DNA of 64,000 nucleotides from Microbacterium aurum (GCF_016907815.1 NZ_JAFBCQ010000001.1:2666001-2730000), one strand, 5' to 3'. Positions 8,705-18,457 are shown, numbered from the stretch's first letter. Translations and numbers: made by a program. The notes: a model not told the origin generated them from the letters alone.

Positions 8705-10235
8705 CGGCTCCCCCTCCGTGGCTTCGGTCCTGCTGGTTCTCGTCCCGGTCGACCCGGTCCTTCACGGCCCTGGCGAAACGATGACCGCGGTCGGCGTAGG
8801 AATCGAATTGATCGAAGGATGCCGCGGCCGGAGCGAGGAGGACCACGTCTCCGTCACGGGCGATCTCCGCCGCCAGTTCGACGACCTGCGCCATGACGTC
8901 TTCAGTCTGAGCGTGGTCGACCTCGAACAGCGGGATGCCGGGGGCGTGTCGTGCGAACGCCTCCGTGATCGGGTCGCGGTCCACGCCGATGACGATCGCG
9001 GCTTTCACTCCCCCACCGCGCGCGGCGACGAGCTCGGCGATGTCGACGCCCTTCAGCTGACCGCCGACGACCCAGACCGCTCCGGGGAACGCGGCCAGCG
9101 ACGACGCGGCGGCGTGCGGGTTGGTGGCCTTGGAGTCGTCCACCCACGTGATGCCCGCCGTCACCGCGACGACCTCGATGCGGTGCGCGTCGAGGCGGAA
9201 GGTGTCCAGCGCCGCCGCGATCGCCGCCGGCGGCACATCGAGCGAGCGGGCGAGGGCCGCGGCGGCGAGGATGTTCGCCACGACGTGGGGCGCCGCAAGG
9301 CCCCGCGCCGCCAGGTCGGCCACGGTGGTCAGCTCCAGCGCGCGGGTGCGGCGATCGTCGAGGAAGGCGCGGTCGACGAGGATGCCGTCGACGACGCCCA
9401 GGTCGCCCGGCCCCGGCACCCCGAGGTCGAAGCCGATGGCGCGGCATCCGTCCACGACGTCGGCTTCTTCCACCATGACGCGGGTCGCGGCATCCGCCTT
9501 GTTGTAGACGCACGCGACACGCGTGTTCTCGTAGACGACCGCCTTCGCATCGCGATAGGCGGCGAACGAGCCGTGCCACTGCAGGTGGTCGTCGGCGAGG
9601 TTCAGGCACACGCTCGCGTGGGGCGAAAGCGGATCGGGACCGTCCTGCAGCGACAGGTACCAGAGCTGGTGGCTGGACAGCTCCACGACGAGCACGTCGA
9701 AGCCGGCGGGGTCGCGCACGGCGTCGAGGACCGGTACGCCGATGTTCCCCACGGGCGCTGCCCGCAGTCCCCCGGCGACGAGCATCGCGGCTGTCAGCTG
9801 CGTGGTCGTGGTCTTGCCGTTCGTCCCCGTGATGAGCACCCAGTCCGCGGGCGTGCCGTCGGCGCGCACGACCTTGTCGCGGACGCGCCACGCCAGCTCG
9901 ATGTCGCCCCACAGCGCGATGCCCGAGGCGCGCACCCACGCGATGACGGGGTGGTGCGGGGCGAAGCCGGGCGAAGCGACGACGACCTCGGGCGCGAACG
10001 CCTCGAGCTCGGCGGGCACGGTGTCGAGCGGCCCCGTCCACAGGGTCGCGCCGATCACCGGCAGCAGCCGCGCGTATTCCGCGTCGGCATCCTGCGTCAC
10101 GACGAGCACCTCGGCGCCGAGCTCGGCGAGCGTGTCGGCGACGGAGAAGCCCGTCATCGACAGGCCGAGCACCGCGACGCGCAGGCCCTTCCAGTCGGCG
10201 TGCCAGCTCGTCAGCTCGTCGAGGCGCCCCGTCAC
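8655..10235 (-). CDS. murD: UDP-N-acetylmuramoyl-L-alanine--D-glutamate ligase MurD
   Basis: 526 aa. It adds D-glutamate to UDP-MurNAc-Ala. The N-terminal domain starts LRVAVLGLSMTGFSVADTLAE, the ATP loop is ITGTNGKTTTTQL, and VELSSHQL, LNLADDHLQWHG and the C-terminal DDSKATNPHAA are the MurD signatures. The GTG at 10235 overlaps the mraY stop by 4 nt. The last 35 or so residues (DENQQDRSHGGGAGDDDDPAA and on) are an extra hydrophilic tail that overlaps the ftsW start by 50 nt. That length is above the usual 440-480 aa. Confidence 0.96.
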   Translation of the reverse strand: MTGRLDELTSWHADWKGLRVAVLGLSMTGFSVADTLAELGAEVLVVTQDADAEYARLLPVIGATLWTGPLDTVPAELEAFAPEVVVASPGFAPHHPVIAWVRASGIALWGDIELAWRVRDKVVRADGTPADWVLITGTNGKTTTTQLTAAMLVAGGLRAAPVGNIGVPVLDAVRDPAGFDVLVVELSSHQLWYLSLQDGPDPLSPHASVCLNLADDHLQWHGSFAAYRDAKAVVYENTRVACVYNKADAATRVMVEEADVVDGCRAIGFDLGVPGPGDLGVVDGILVDRAFLDDRRTRALELTTVADLAARGLAAPHVVANILAAAALARSLDVPPAAIAAALDTFRLDAHRIEVVAVTAGITWVDDSKATNPHAAASSLAAFPGAVWVVGGQLKGVDIAELVAARGGGVKAAIVIGVDRDPITEAFARHAPGIPLFEVDHAQTEDVMAQVVELAAEIARDGDVVLLAPAAASFDQFDSYADRGHRFARAVKDRVDRDENQQDRSHGGGAGDDDDPAADPPRGAAG

Positions 10236-11341
10236 AGCGCCGCCAGCCACGCGACGTAGAACAGGCCCACGCCGGTGACCGCGAGCATGCCGGCGATGAT
10301 CCACATCCGCACGACGATCGTGATCTCCGGCCATCCGCGCATCTCGAGATGGTGATGGAAGGGGCTCATGAGGAACAGACGTTTCCCGCCCGTGGCCTTG
10401 AAGTAGTAGCGCTGCAGGATCACCGAACCGGGGCCGATGATGAAGACGCCCGCGATGATGACGGTCAGAAGCTCGGTGCGCGAGAGGATGCCCATCGCGG
10501 CGATGACGCCGCCGATCGCCATCGACCCGACATCGCCCATGAAGATCTTCGCCTTCGGCGCGTTCCACCACAGGAACCCGACGAGGGCGCCGACGAAGGA
10601 AGCCGCCACGATCGTGAGGTCCATGGGGTCGCGCGTCGGGTAGCAGGCGTTGACGTAGCTGTCCACGAGCGCGTTGCTCATGCAGCGCTGCTGGAACTGC
10701 CAGAAGGTCACGAGACTCAGCGCCGAGATGGTGAAGATGCCCGCGCCGGTGGCCAGTCCGTCCAGTCCGTCGGTGAGGTTGGTGGCGTTGGACCAGGCGA
10801 CGGAGATGAACGACACCCACACCAGGTAGACGATCCAGCCGACGATCACCCCGAGCGCCATGAACGACAGCACCGGAATGTCGCGGAAGAACGACACGTA
10901 CGGCGAGGCGGGCGTCTGACCGTAGGTGTTCGGGAAGTTCAGTGCCAGGATGCCGAAGGGCACCGCCACCAGCACCTGGCCGACGATCTTGCGCCAGCCC
11001 GAGAGGCCGAGGCTGCGCTGCTGACGCACCTTCATGAAGTCGTCGATGAAGCCGACGACGCCGAAGCCGACCATCATCCAGATGACGAGCAGCCCCGAGA
11101 TCGTGGGCGGCGCGCCGCCGGTCAGGGTGCCGACGACGTAGCCGACGATCGAGCCGAGGATGAAGACCACCCCGCCCATCGTGGGCGTGCCGCGCTTGGC
11201 GTGGTGGCTGGGGTTGTGGGCGTCCTCCGGCGTGCGGATGACCTGTCCCCAGCCGAGCTTCTCGAACAGCCGGATGAACAGCGGCGTGAGGAAGAGGGTG
11301 AAGGCGAGGGAGATCGTCGCGGCCGTCAGCAGGGATCTCAC
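10232..11341 (-). CDS. mraY: Phospho-MurNAc-pentapeptide transferase MraY
   Basis: 369 aa, about ten membrane helices. It makes lipid I from UDP-MurNAc-pentapeptide and undecaprenyl phosphate. Signature motifs are GTPTMGGVVFILG near the N terminus, the catalytic aspartate loop SNATNLTDGLDGLATG, and NAPKAKIFMGDVGSMAIGG. The C-terminal FLMSPFHHHLEMRGWPE is typical. The GTG start at 11341 overlaps murF by 4 nt (GTGA). The open frame upstream to 11491 is not MraY-like and was excluded. Confidence 0.97.
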   Translation of the reverse strand: MRSLLTAATISLAFTLFLTPLFIRLFEKLGWGQVIRTPEDAHNPSHHAKRGTPTMGGVVFILGSIVGYVVGTLTGGAPPTISGLLVIWMMVGFGVVGFIDDFMKVRQQRSLGLSGWRKIVGQVLVAVPFGILALNFPNTYGQTPASPYVSFFRDIPVLSFMALGVIVGWIVYLVWVSFISVAWSNATNLTDGLDGLATGAGIFTISALSLVTFWQFQQRCMSNALVDSYVNACYPTRDPMDLTIVAASFVGALVGFLWWNAPKAKIFMGDVGSMAIGGVIAAMGILSRTELLTVIIAGVFIIGPGSVILQRYYFKATGGKRLFLMSPFHHHLEMRGWPEITIVVRMWIIAGMLAVTGVGLFYVAWLAAL

Positions 11342-12750
11342 GAGAACGATTCTCCCAGACGATCGCCCAGATGCCGCAGACCCGCCGAGTTGGAGGACTT
11401 CACGAGCACGCGGTCGCCGTCGCGGAGCTCGCCCGACAGGTAGTCGAACGCCTCGTCGGCGGTCTCGAAGAAGACCGCCTCGCCGTCCCACGAGCCCTCG
11501 CCGACGGCGGCGAGGTACAGCCGGCGCGCGTCGCGGCCGACGACGACGATGCGCTCGATCCGCAGCCGCACCGCGAGGAGCCCCACCCGGTCGTGCTCCT
11601 CCCCGGCATACTCGCCCAGTTCGCTCATCGCCCCGAGGACGGCGACCTTGCGCTGTCCGGGCTCGGCGATCTGCGCGAGGGTGCGCAACGCCGCCGCCAT
11701 GGAGTCGGGGCTGGCGTTGTAGGCGTCGTTGATGATGCGGACCCGGTCCGACCCGAGCGGCTGCATGCGCCAGCGCTCGGCGATCTCGACGGTCTCCAGG
11801 CGCGCGATGCCGTCGCGCAGCGCGACGCCCAGCTCGCGGGCCGCGGCGAGGGCGGCGAGGGCGTTCATGACGTGGTGCTCGCCGAGCACCCGCAGGCGCA
11901 GCGGCAGGCGCTCGTCGCCGGCGACGACGACGCAGGTGGTGCCGGATGCCGTGACCTCGACGTCTTCGGCGCGGAGCTCGGCCGCGGTGCTGCGCCCGAA
12001 CCAGCGCACCGCGACGCCGCGGGCCGCCGCGACGGCGGCCATCGTCACGACGCGCGGATCGTCGGCGTTGAGCACGGCCACACCGCCCGGGCGGACCGCC
12101 TCGACCAGCTCGGTCTTGGCCTTCAGGGTCTCCTCCACGCCGCCGAAGCCTCCGGCGTGGGCGAGTCCCACCATGAGGACCACGCCGATGTCGGGGGTCA
12201 CGAGCCCGGCGAGGCGGGCGATCTGGCCGCCGGCCGCGGCGCCGAACTCACTCACCAGGAACCGGGTGTCGGCGGTGACGCGCAGCATCGTCAGTGGCGC
12301 GCCGACCTCGTTGTTGAACGAGGCGCGCGGTGCGACCGTCTCCCCCTCGTCCTGCAGGATGCGGGCGAGGAGGTTCTTCGTCGTCGTCTTGCCGTTGGAT
12401 CCGGTGATGCCGACCACGCGCAGGTCGCCGCCGGCGCGGACCTGCGCGACGACCGTGCGGGCGAGATCGGCGAGGGCCTGCACCGCGTCGGCCACGACGA
12501 TCTGGCTGATCGGCGCGTCGACGGGGTGCTCGACGATCGCGAGCGCCGCGCCGGCCTGGGCTGCGGCCGCGACGAAGCGGTGGCCGTCGGTGGTCTCGCC
12601 GGGCTTGGCGACGAAGATGTCACCGGGCCCGATGAGGCGCGAGTCGGTGTCGACGGTGCCGTCGACCGTGGTGTCGGGGGTATCGGCATCCGTCGCCTGG
12701 AGGCGCCCCGCGACGGCGGCGGCGACCTCGGCGAGTGTCATCCGGATCAT
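11338..12750 (-). CDS. murF: UDP-MurNAc-tripeptide--D-alanyl-D-alanine ligase MurF
   Basis: 470 aa. It joins D-Ala-D-Ala to the UDP-MurNAc-tripeptide. DTDSRLIGPGDIFVAKPGE is the N-terminal substrate domain, ITGSNGKTTTKNLLARIL the ATP loop, FNNEVGAPLTML the carbamylated-lysine-side motif, and INDAYNASPDSMAAAL is diagnostic of MurF over MurE. It lies 27 nt downstream of ftsI, where murE is normally found in Actinobacteria, and is coupled to mraY by a 4-nt overlap. Confidence 0.96.
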   Translation of the reverse strand: MIRMTLAEVAAAVAGRLQATDADTPDTTVDGTVDTDSRLIGPGDIFVAKPGETTDGHRFVAAAAQAGAALAIVEHPVDAPISQIVVADAVQALADLARTVVAQVRAGGDLRVVGITGSNGKTTTKNLLARILQDEGETVAPRASFNNEVGAPLTMLRVTADTRFLVSEFGAAAGGQIARLAGLVTPDIGVVLMVGLAHAGGFGGVEETLKAKTELVEAVRPGGVAVLNADDPRVVTMAAVAAARGVAVRWFGRSTAAELRAEDVEVTASGTTCVVVAGDERLPLRLRVLGEHHVMNALAALAAARELGVALRDGIARLETVEIAERWRMQPLGSDRVRIINDAYNASPDSMAAALRTLAQIAEPGQRKVAVLGAMSELGEYAGEEHDRVGLLAVRLRIERIVVVGRDARRLYLAAVGEGSWDGEAVFFETADEAFDYLSGELRDGDRVLVKSSNSAGLRHLGDRLGESFS

Positions 12751-12777
12751 AGGGAGTGCTTCCTCACGCGCAGTGCG

Positions 12778-14592
12778 TCACTGGGTGACCGGCAGCAGCG
12801 GGGTGGGCTGGTTCGACGGCATGACGCGGTAGTGCGTCAGCACCTGCGTCATCGCCTTCTTGAAGACGGAGCGGTTCGCCGAGGACATCGTGTTGGTCTT
12901 CGGCTCGTTGAACAGCGTCAGAACAACGTACTGCGGATCCTCCGCCGGGGCGTAACCGGCCAGCGACGTCATGTAGAGGTTGTCCTTGTAACCGCCGTGC
13001 CCGTCGGGGACCTGCGCCGTACCGGTCTTGACGCCCAGACGGTAGCCGGGGATGTTGATGTCCGCGGCGAGCGTGCCCTGCGCGTAGACGTTCTCCAGCA
13101 TCTGCGACACCTCGGCCGCGGTCTCCGGCTTGATGACCTGCACCGGGTCGGGAAGGTCGGGGGTGACGACCGTGCCGTCGGCCTTCGTGCACGACTCGAC
13201 GAGCTGCGCGGGCATGCGCACCCCGCCGTTGGCGATCGTCTGGAAGACGCTCGTGACCTGGGTCGGGGTGACGGTGAAGGCCTGGCCGAACGTCGTGGTG
13301 TAGTAGGTCTGGTTGTCCCAGTCCTTCGCGTCGGCGGAGAATCCGGTCCGCGGTGCACCCGACCAGTCGAGGGCGTCGCCGCCGCCGACGCCGAAGCGCT
13401 GGAGGTAGTCCTGACGCACCTCGGGCGCCACCGTCGTACCGAACTGGCTCATGGCGACGTTCGATGACTGCACGAGACCGCCGGTGAGGGTCAGGTTCTC
13501 GGTGGGGTGACTCTCGGAGTCGTTGATGACCGCGCCGTTGGGGAACTCGATGCGGTCGGGCGTGACGACGGTGGAGGTCGGGGTGAGCCCGGCCTGCTCG
13601 ATCGCCGTCGCCGCGGTGACCGGCTTGAACGTCGATCCCGGCTCGTACGCGACCCGCAGCAGGCGCGAGCCCCGGTCGTCGGGAGATGAGGCCCCGGGAT
13701 CGTTGGGGTCGACGGAGTTCGTCTCGGCGAGCGCCCGGATCTTGCCGGTCTTGGCCTCCATGACGATGATGCCGCCCCAGTCCGCCTGGTAGCGGGCGGT
13801 CTCCTCGCTGATCAGCTGCTGCATGAACCACTGCAGGTCGCTGTCGATCGTGAGCTTCAGCGTCCCGCCGTCCACGGCCGGCTTCTCCACCTCGGTGCCG
13901 GGGATGATGACCCCGTCGGCGCCGCGCTGGTAGGTCAGCGATCCGTCCTCGGCGGCCAGGCACGAGTTCTGCAGGCCCTCCAGTCCCTCCAGCGGCGTGC
14001 CGTCCGAGCCGACGAACCCGATGAGGTTGCCGGCGACGGCGCCGTCGGGATAGATCCGAGACGGATGCGGCGGGAACGACAGGAACGGCAGCTTCAGCCC
14101 CGCCAGCGTCCGGTACTCCTCCGTGGACACCGACTTCTTCACGACGGCGTACTGGCTGTCCGCGTCGGCGGCGAGGGCGTCGGCGACGATCTTCTCCACG
14201 TCGGCCGCCGACTGCCCGGTGACGCCCGCGATGTCGGCGGCGAGCTCGGTCCAGGGCACCATCACGGTCTCGCCCTTGTCGTCCTTGACGGCTCGGCCGT
14301 CGTCATCCTTCTTCGCGATCCCCTTCACGGCCAGGGACGGGTCGATCTGCACGTCGTAGCGCAGCGTGCTCGAGGCGAGGACCGTGCCGTCGGTGTCGAC
14401 GATCTCGCCCCGCGCGCCGTACAGCGGCTGCTTGGCGCCGGTCGCGAAGCTCTGCGAGTCGTTGATGTGGTCGTTGGCGTTGACGACCTGGATGTCGACC
14501 AGCCGCACGACGAAGGCGGCGAGGACCGCCAGGACGACGGCGAGGGCGACGACGGTGCGCCGACGCGGGCTTCGAGTGGCTCGGGTCGTCAT
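12778..14592 (-). CDS. ftsI: Septal peptidoglycan transpeptidase FtsI (class B PBP)
   Basis: 604 aa. One N-terminal membrane helix (about 13-30), the PBP dimerisation domain (YGARGEIVDTDGTVLASS region) and a transpeptidase domain with the catalytic serine in EPGSTFKPV (SxxK), the SxN motif in SSNVAMSQFG, and KTGTAQ. It cross-links septal peptidoglycan in partnership with FtsW. No PASTA repeats follow. The gene starts 5 nt after the ftsL-like stop. Confidence 0.96.
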   Translation of the reverse strand: MTTRATRSPRRRTVVALAVVLAVLAAFVVRLVDIQVVNANDHINDSQSFATGAKQPLYGARGEIVDTDGTVLASSTLRYDVQIDPSLAVKGIAKKDDDGRAVKDDKGETVMVPWTELAADIAGVTGQSAADVEKIVADALAADADSQYAVVKKSVSTEEYRTLAGLKLPFLSFPPHPSRIYPDGAVAGNLIGFVGSDGTPLEGLEGLQNSCLAAEDGSLTYQRGADGVIIPGTEVEKPAVDGGTLKLTIDSDLQWFMQQLISEETARYQADWGGIIVMEAKTGKIRALAETNSVDPNDPGASSPDDRGSRLLRVAYEPGSTFKPVTAATAIEQAGLTPTSTVVTPDRIEFPNGAVINDSESHPTENLTLTGGLVQSSNVAMSQFGTTVAPEVRQDYLQRFGVGGGDALDWSGAPRTGFSADAKDWDNQTYYTTTFGQAFTVTPTQVTSVFQTIANGGVRMPAQLVESCTKADGTVVTPDLPDPVQVIKPETAAEVSQMLENVYAQGTLAADINIPGYRLGVKTGTAQVPDGHGGYKDNLYMTSLAGYAPAEDPQYVVLTLFNEPKTNTMSSANRSVFKKAMTQVLTHYRVMPSNQPTPLLPVTQ

Positions 14593-14597
14593 ACAGA

Positions 14598-15206
14598 TCA
14601 GTGTGTGGCGGGGGTGGGAAGACCGTCGGCGATGGCAGGGGGTGTCGTCGTATTGACGATGGCGTCGTCGACGACGCTGGCGCCGCCGCCGAGGCTCGCG
14701 GCGGGGTCACCGGCTAGCGGAACCCCGCTGACGAGAGCGTTTCCGACGGCCGCCTGCGTCAGCGCGTTGATGGCGCTGGCGCCGCTGAGGCCGGCCGCGG
14801 TGCCGATGACGGCGTTGTCGCTCAAGCGCAGGTACGTCGGCGCCTGCCCGGTCAGCATCCCCATCGCCTGCGCGTTCGCCGCGAGGTACTGCGGCGAGCT
14901 CAGCCCGGCGACGTCGTCCTGCAGCATCTGCTTCTGCCAGTCCAGGTCACGCTGCTGCGAGGTCAGTGCGGAGAGCTCGTACGAGGTCTGGGTCGTGAGG
15001 ATCGACAGCCCCATCTGCGCCGCGGCGATGAGCACCGCACCGGCGACGGCGACGATGCCGTACAGCATGCGCGGACGCCGCCGCGGCAGGGGCTGCTCGA
15101 GGGCGCGCAGTCGCTCGCCGCGGGCGGGACCACCCGGGCGGGTGCGGGACGGCAGCTCGGGAAGACCCGCCAGCAGGTCGACGGAACTCTCGGCCGGAAT
15201 GCTCAT
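14598..15206 (-). CDS. ftsL: FtsL-like septum protein
   Basis: 202 aa bitopic protein. A basic N-terminal tail ([15 protein letters not shown]) is followed by one membrane helix (about 49-70, [19 protein letters not shown]), then a short coiled-coil-like stretch ([20 protein letters not shown]) and a Gly/Ala/Thr-rich extracytoplasmic tail. Sequence similarity to FtsL is weak by nature. The call rests on topology and on position between rsmH and ftsI. The start overlaps the rsmH stop by 4 nt. Confidence 0.75.
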   Translation of the reverse strand: MSIPAESSVDLLAGLPELPSRTRPGGPARGERLRALEQPLPRRRPRMLYGIVAVAGAVLIAAAQMGLSILTTQTSYELSALTSQQRDLDWQKQMLQDDVAGLSSPQYLAANAQAMGMLTGQAPTYLRLSDNAVIGTAAGLSGASAINALTQAAVGNALVSGVPLAGDPAASLGGGASVVDDAIVNTTTPPAIADGLPTPATH

Positions 15207-16162
15207 GCCGCCTCCCTCACACGCTCGGCCGCGCGCAGGCGCACGGGGGTGGCGCGGGGGTTCTGCGCCTTCTCCTCATCGGTCGCGAGTTCCGCACCCT
15301 TCACCACGAGACGGAACCGCGGTGCGTGCTCGGGAAGCTCGACCGGCAGCCCCGCCGGTGCCGTGGATGCCGCGGCATCCGCGAACACCCGCTTGACGAG
15401 GCGGTCTTCCAGCGACTGGTAGCTCATGACGACGATGCGCCCGCCCACGCGGAGGGCGTCCATCGCCGCCGGCAGTGCCCGCTCGAGCACGGCGAGTTCG
15501 GCGTTGACCTCGATGCGCAGCGCCTGGAACACCCGCTTGGCGGGGTGGCCGCGGCCCTCGCGCTGGACGGCGGCGGGCGTCGCGGCGATGAGGATGTCGA
15601 CGAGCTGACCGGAGCGCGTGATCGGCGCCGTCGCGCGGGCGGCGATGATGGCGCGCGCGTAGCGGCCGGCGAGCTTCTCTTCGCCGTACCGCTCGAAGAT
15701 GCGGCGCAGGTCGCCCTCGCCGTAGGTCGCGACGATGTCGGCGGCCGTCGTGCCGGCGGTCTGGTCCATGCGCATGTCCAGCGGGGCGTCCTGCGCGTAC
15801 GCGAACCCGCGGTCCGCCTCGTCGAGCTGAAGCGAGGAGACGCCCAGGTCGAACAGGATGCCGTCGACGCGCTCGACGCCGGCACCGGCCAGAGCCGCGG
15901 CGATGCCGTCGTAGACGGTGTGGACGAGCGTGACGCGGTCGCCGAAGCGGGCCAGGCGCTCCCCCGCGATGCGGAGGGCGTCGGTGTCGCGGTCCAGGCC
16001 GATGAGGCGGATGCCGTCGAACCGCTCGAGCAGCGCCTCGGAGTGTCCGCCCATGCCTTCTGTGGCATCCACGAGCACGGCACCGGGCCGGGCGAGGGCG
16101 GGCGCCAGCAGCTCGACGCAGCGCTCGAGCAGGACGGGGGTGTGGATGTCGGAGAAGGTCAT
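15203..16162 (-). CDS. rsmH: 16S rRNA m4C1402 methyltransferase RsmH
   Basis: 319 aa. An SAM-dependent N4-methyltransferase acting on C1402 of 16S rRNA. Signatures: [13 protein letters not shown] at the N terminus, the SAM loop [38 protein letters not shown], and [18 protein letters not shown], then [16 protein letters not shown]. It lies 99 nt downstream of mraZ, matching the universal mraZ-rsmH pair. Confidence 0.97.
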   Translation of the reverse strand: MTFSDIHTPVLLERCVELLAPALARPGAVLVDATEGMGGHSEALLERFDGIRLIGLDRDTDALRIAGERLARFGDRVTLVHTVYDGIAAALAGAGVERVDGILFDLGVSSLQLDEADRGFAYAQDAPLDMRMDQTAGTTAADIVATYGEGDLRRIFERYGEEKLAGRYARAIIAARATAPITRSGQLVDILIAATPAAVQREGRGHPAKRVFQALRIEVNAELAVLERALPAAMDALRVGGRIVVMSYQSLEDRLVKRVFADAAASTAPAGLPVELPEHAPRFRLVVKGAELATDEEKAQNPRATPVRLRAAERVREAA

Positions 16163-16261
16163 GGTCTTCGCGGGATCCGATCCGGAGTCGTGATCCCCAT
16201 CCGCCGCGACCTGGCACCGGGGAAGTGTGTCAGGGCGTGCGGCTGGGAGTCACGGCCACGG

Positions 16262-16693
16262 TCAGAACAGGCCCGGGATCACCTCCTGCTCCATGTCGGA
16301 ATAGCTGTCTTCGTTGCCTTCGGCGTAGGCGTTCCACGCCTCGGCATCCCAGATCTCGGCGTGCGCGCCGACACCGGTGACGACGAGTTCGCGGCCCAGG
16401 TTCGCGTAGGTGCGCAGGTGCGGCGGGATCGTGATGCGGCTCTGGCTGTCGGGCTTCTCGTCGCTCGCTCCGGAGAGGAACATGCGCTGGAAGTCGCGCG
16501 CCTGCTTGTTCGTCAGCGGCGCCTCGCGGATCTTCTCGTAAACCCGCTCGAACTCCTTCGTGCTGAACACGTACAGGCAGCGCTCCTGACCGCGGGTGAC
16601 GACGACGCCGTCACCGAGGTCGGTGCGGAACTTGGCCGGGAGGATGACGCGCCCCTTGTCGTCGAGCTTGGGGGTGTAGGTGCCCAACAGCAT
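16262..16693 (-). CDS. mraZ: Transcriptional regulator MraZ
   Basis: 143 aa with two AbrB-like/SpoVT half-domains, each with a DxxxR signature: [14 protein letters not shown] at about 9-22 and [13 protein letters not shown] around 86-98. MraZ forms rings that bind direct repeats in its own promoter and controls the dcw operon. The ATG at 16693 is preceded by AAGGGGGAG. Longer readings upstream run through the promoter repeats and were rejected. Three MraZ boxes lie 38-68 nt upstream. Confidence 0.96.
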   Translation of the reverse strand: MLLGTYTPKLDDKGRVILPAKFRTDLGDGVVVTRGQERCLYVFSTKEFERVYEKIREAPLTNKQARDFQRMFLSGASDEKPDSQSRITIPPHLRTYANLGRELVVTGVGAHAEIWDAEAWNAYAEGNEDSYSDMEQEVIPGLF

Positions 16694-16730
16694 CGGCCAC
16701 TCCCCCTTCCTCCGGCCCGATCCAGGTGCG

Positions 16731-16761
16731 CACCACTTTACTCCACTTCCCTCCACTTCAC
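16731..16761 (-). promoter_or_regulatory. Three MraZ boxes in the dcw promoter
   Basis: On the minus strand AAGTGG(A/T)G occurs three times at an exact 10-bp period (CACTT cores at 16734-16738, 16744-16748 and 16754-16758 on the plus strand). This matches the known MraZ target, short GTGG-containing direct repeats one helical turn apart upstream of mraZ. It supports autoregulation of the cluster. Confidence 0.85.
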
Positions 16762-16802
16762 TATCGATTTCTCGGCGGATTCCTCCCCCACTCCCCCACA
16801 GA

Positions 16803-16871
16803 CGCGAAAAAACCGCCCACACGCAAGAAAGCACCGACCCGAAGGTCGGTGCTTGGTCGTGCGTGTGGCGG
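16803..16871 (-). terminator. Strong intrinsic terminator between the DUF3040 gene and mraZ
   Basis: The inner hairpin AAGCACCGACC / GGTCGGTGCTT (16829-16839 and 16844-16854) with a CGAA tetraloop is nested within outer arms CCACACGCA / TGCGTGTGG. Read on the minus strand, the outer stem is followed by a run of six T. It ends the DUF3040 transcript and insulates the dcw promoter. Confidence 0.85.
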
Positions 16872-16906
16872 GGGGCGCTCCGCCGGGCGGAGTCAGTCGG
16901 CGGCGA

Positions 16907-17278
16907 TCAGCGGTCGCCCTGGCGGCGATCCCACCGGTCGTTCATGCGATCCATGAAGGATGCCGACGACGACCCCGGCTTCGGCTTCTTCTCACCGGAG
17001 CGGGGCGTGGCGGCGGCGAACCCGCGCGCGGGCGTGACGGCGAGGACGACGCCGGCGACCATCACGAGGAAGGCGATGACACCGATGACGATGATCCCCG
17101 AGGAGACGCCGGCGATGAGGCCGCCGATGCCGAGCAGCACGAGGATCGTGCCGTAGACGATATTGCGGTAGCTGAGGGTCTGCCCATCACGAGGCGCACT
17201 GACGACATCGGCGTCCTTGTTCATGAGATGGCGTTCCATCTCATCGAGCAGACGCTGCTCCTGCTCTGACAGAGGCAT
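16907..17278 (-). CDS. DUF3040 small membrane protein (Rv2169c-like)
   Basis: 123 aa. It starts MPLSEQEQRLLDEMERHLM, the diagnostic N terminus of DUF3040, followed by two membrane helices (about 42-60 and 62-82) and a basic C-terminal tail with DRMNDRWDRRQ. The M. tuberculosis homologue sits in the same place beside the dcw cluster. The biochemical role is unknown. The reading frame extends upstream to 18082, but that part is antisense to the prenyl synthase. Confidence 0.88.
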   Translation of the reverse strand: MPLSEQEQRLLDEMERHLMNKDADVVSAPRDGQTLSYRNIVYGTILVLLGIGGLIAGVSSGIIVIGVIAFLVMVAGVVLAVTPARGFAAATPRSGEKKPKPGSSSASFMDRMNDRWDRRQGDR

Positions 17279-17359
17279 TGCCTCCCCCTCCTCGCCGTAC
17301 GGGTGTCGGCCTCGTGTGCGCTCGATTCTACGCGTGCACTCGAGAACTAGGCTAGGCCC

Positions 17360-18457
17360 GTGACCGCGTCTCCCGTGCCGATCGAGGCTGTTTCCCAGCG
17401 ACTGGAGAGGTTCGTGGCCGACCAGCGCGCGCAGTGGCGCGACGGGGGCGCCGAAACCGCGGCCTTCTTCGACGCCGCGGCCGCCGCTCTCACCGGCGGC
17501 AAGCGCCTGCGCGCGCGGTTCTGCCTCACCGGCTGGCAGGCCGTCGCGGAGCACCGGGGCGGCGCCCCGCGCTCCCCGCAGGCGCCGGACGAGGTGCTCG
17601 CGGCCGCCGCGGCCCTGGAGATCTTCCACGCCGCCGCGCTCGTGCACGACGACCTCATCGACAACTCCGACACCCGTCGTGGCCACCCCGCCGCCCACCG
17701 GGCGCTGGAGAGCGCGCACCGGACCTCGCGCTGGGCGGGGGATGCCGCGGCGTTCGGCCGCTCCGCCGCGATCCTTCTCGGCGACCTCCTCGTCGCCTGG
17801 AGCGACGACCTGCTGGAGGAGGGACTGCAGGGCGCGGTGCACGCGGCATCCGCCCGCGCCGTCTACGCCCTGATGCGGCGCGAAGTGACGGTCGGGCAGT
17901 TCCTCGACATCGCGGAGGAGGCCGCGTTCGTCACGGCCCCCGACGACGAGCACGCCGACCGCGCGCTGCGCGTCGCGTCGCTGAAGTCGGCGCGGTACAG
18001 CATCCAGCATCCGCTCCTGCTCGGCGCCGCACTGGCGGGCGCCGACGAGCGCCAGAGCGCCGCACTCGCCGCGTTCGGGCACCCCCTGGGGCTCGCCTTC
18101 CAGTTGCGCGACGACGTGCTGGGGGTCTTCGGCGACGCCGCGGTGACCGGCAAGCCCTCGGGAGACGACCTGCGCGAGGGCAAGCGCACGCTGCTCATCG
18201 CCTACACGCGCGAACGGCTCGCCCCCGGGGCGCGGCAGGTCTTCGACGAGCTGATCGGAGATCCGTCGCTGGATGCCGGGCAGATCGCCGCCCTGCAGCA
18301 GACCATCGCCGACACCGGCGCGCTGGAGCGGGTCGAGCAGGCGATCACGCGGTTCGCCGACGAGGCCGACCGCGCGCTGCGCGGTGCGCCGCTGGGGACA
18401 CCGGCGGTCGGGGCGCTGCGCGATCTCGCGCGCGACGCGACGGCGCGCACAGCCTGA
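17360..18457 (+). CDS. Polyprenyl (geranylgeranyl-type) diphosphate synthase
   Basis: 365 aa. All-alpha trans-prenyltransferase: it condenses IPP with allylic diphosphates for quinone, carotenoid or lipid carriers. GGKRLRARF binds IPP, the first Asp-rich motif is HDDLIDNSDTRRG, and the second is FQLRDDVLGVFGD followed by GKPSGDDLREGKRTLL. The chain length cannot be read from sequence by eye. The GTG start is right after the promoter region shared with the divergent DUF3040 gene. The equivalent place in M. tuberculosis holds idsA2. Confidence 0.93.
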   Translation: MTASPVPIEAVSQRLERFVADQRAQWRDGGAETAAFFDAAAAALTGGKRLRARFCLTGWQAVAEHRGGAPRSPQAPDEVLAAAAALEIFHAAALVHDDLIDNSDTRRGHPAAHRALESAHRTSRWAGDAAAFGRSAAILLGDLLVAWSDDLLEEGLQGAVHAASARAVYALMRREVTVGQFLDIAEEAAFVTAPDDEHADRALRVASLKSARYSIQHPLLLGAALAGADERQSAALAAFGHPLGLAFQLRDDVLGVFGDAAVTGKPSGDDLREGKRTLLIAYTRERLAPGARQVFDELIGDPSLDAGQIAALQQTIADTGALERVEQAITRFADEADRALRGAPLGTPAVGALRDLARDATARTA

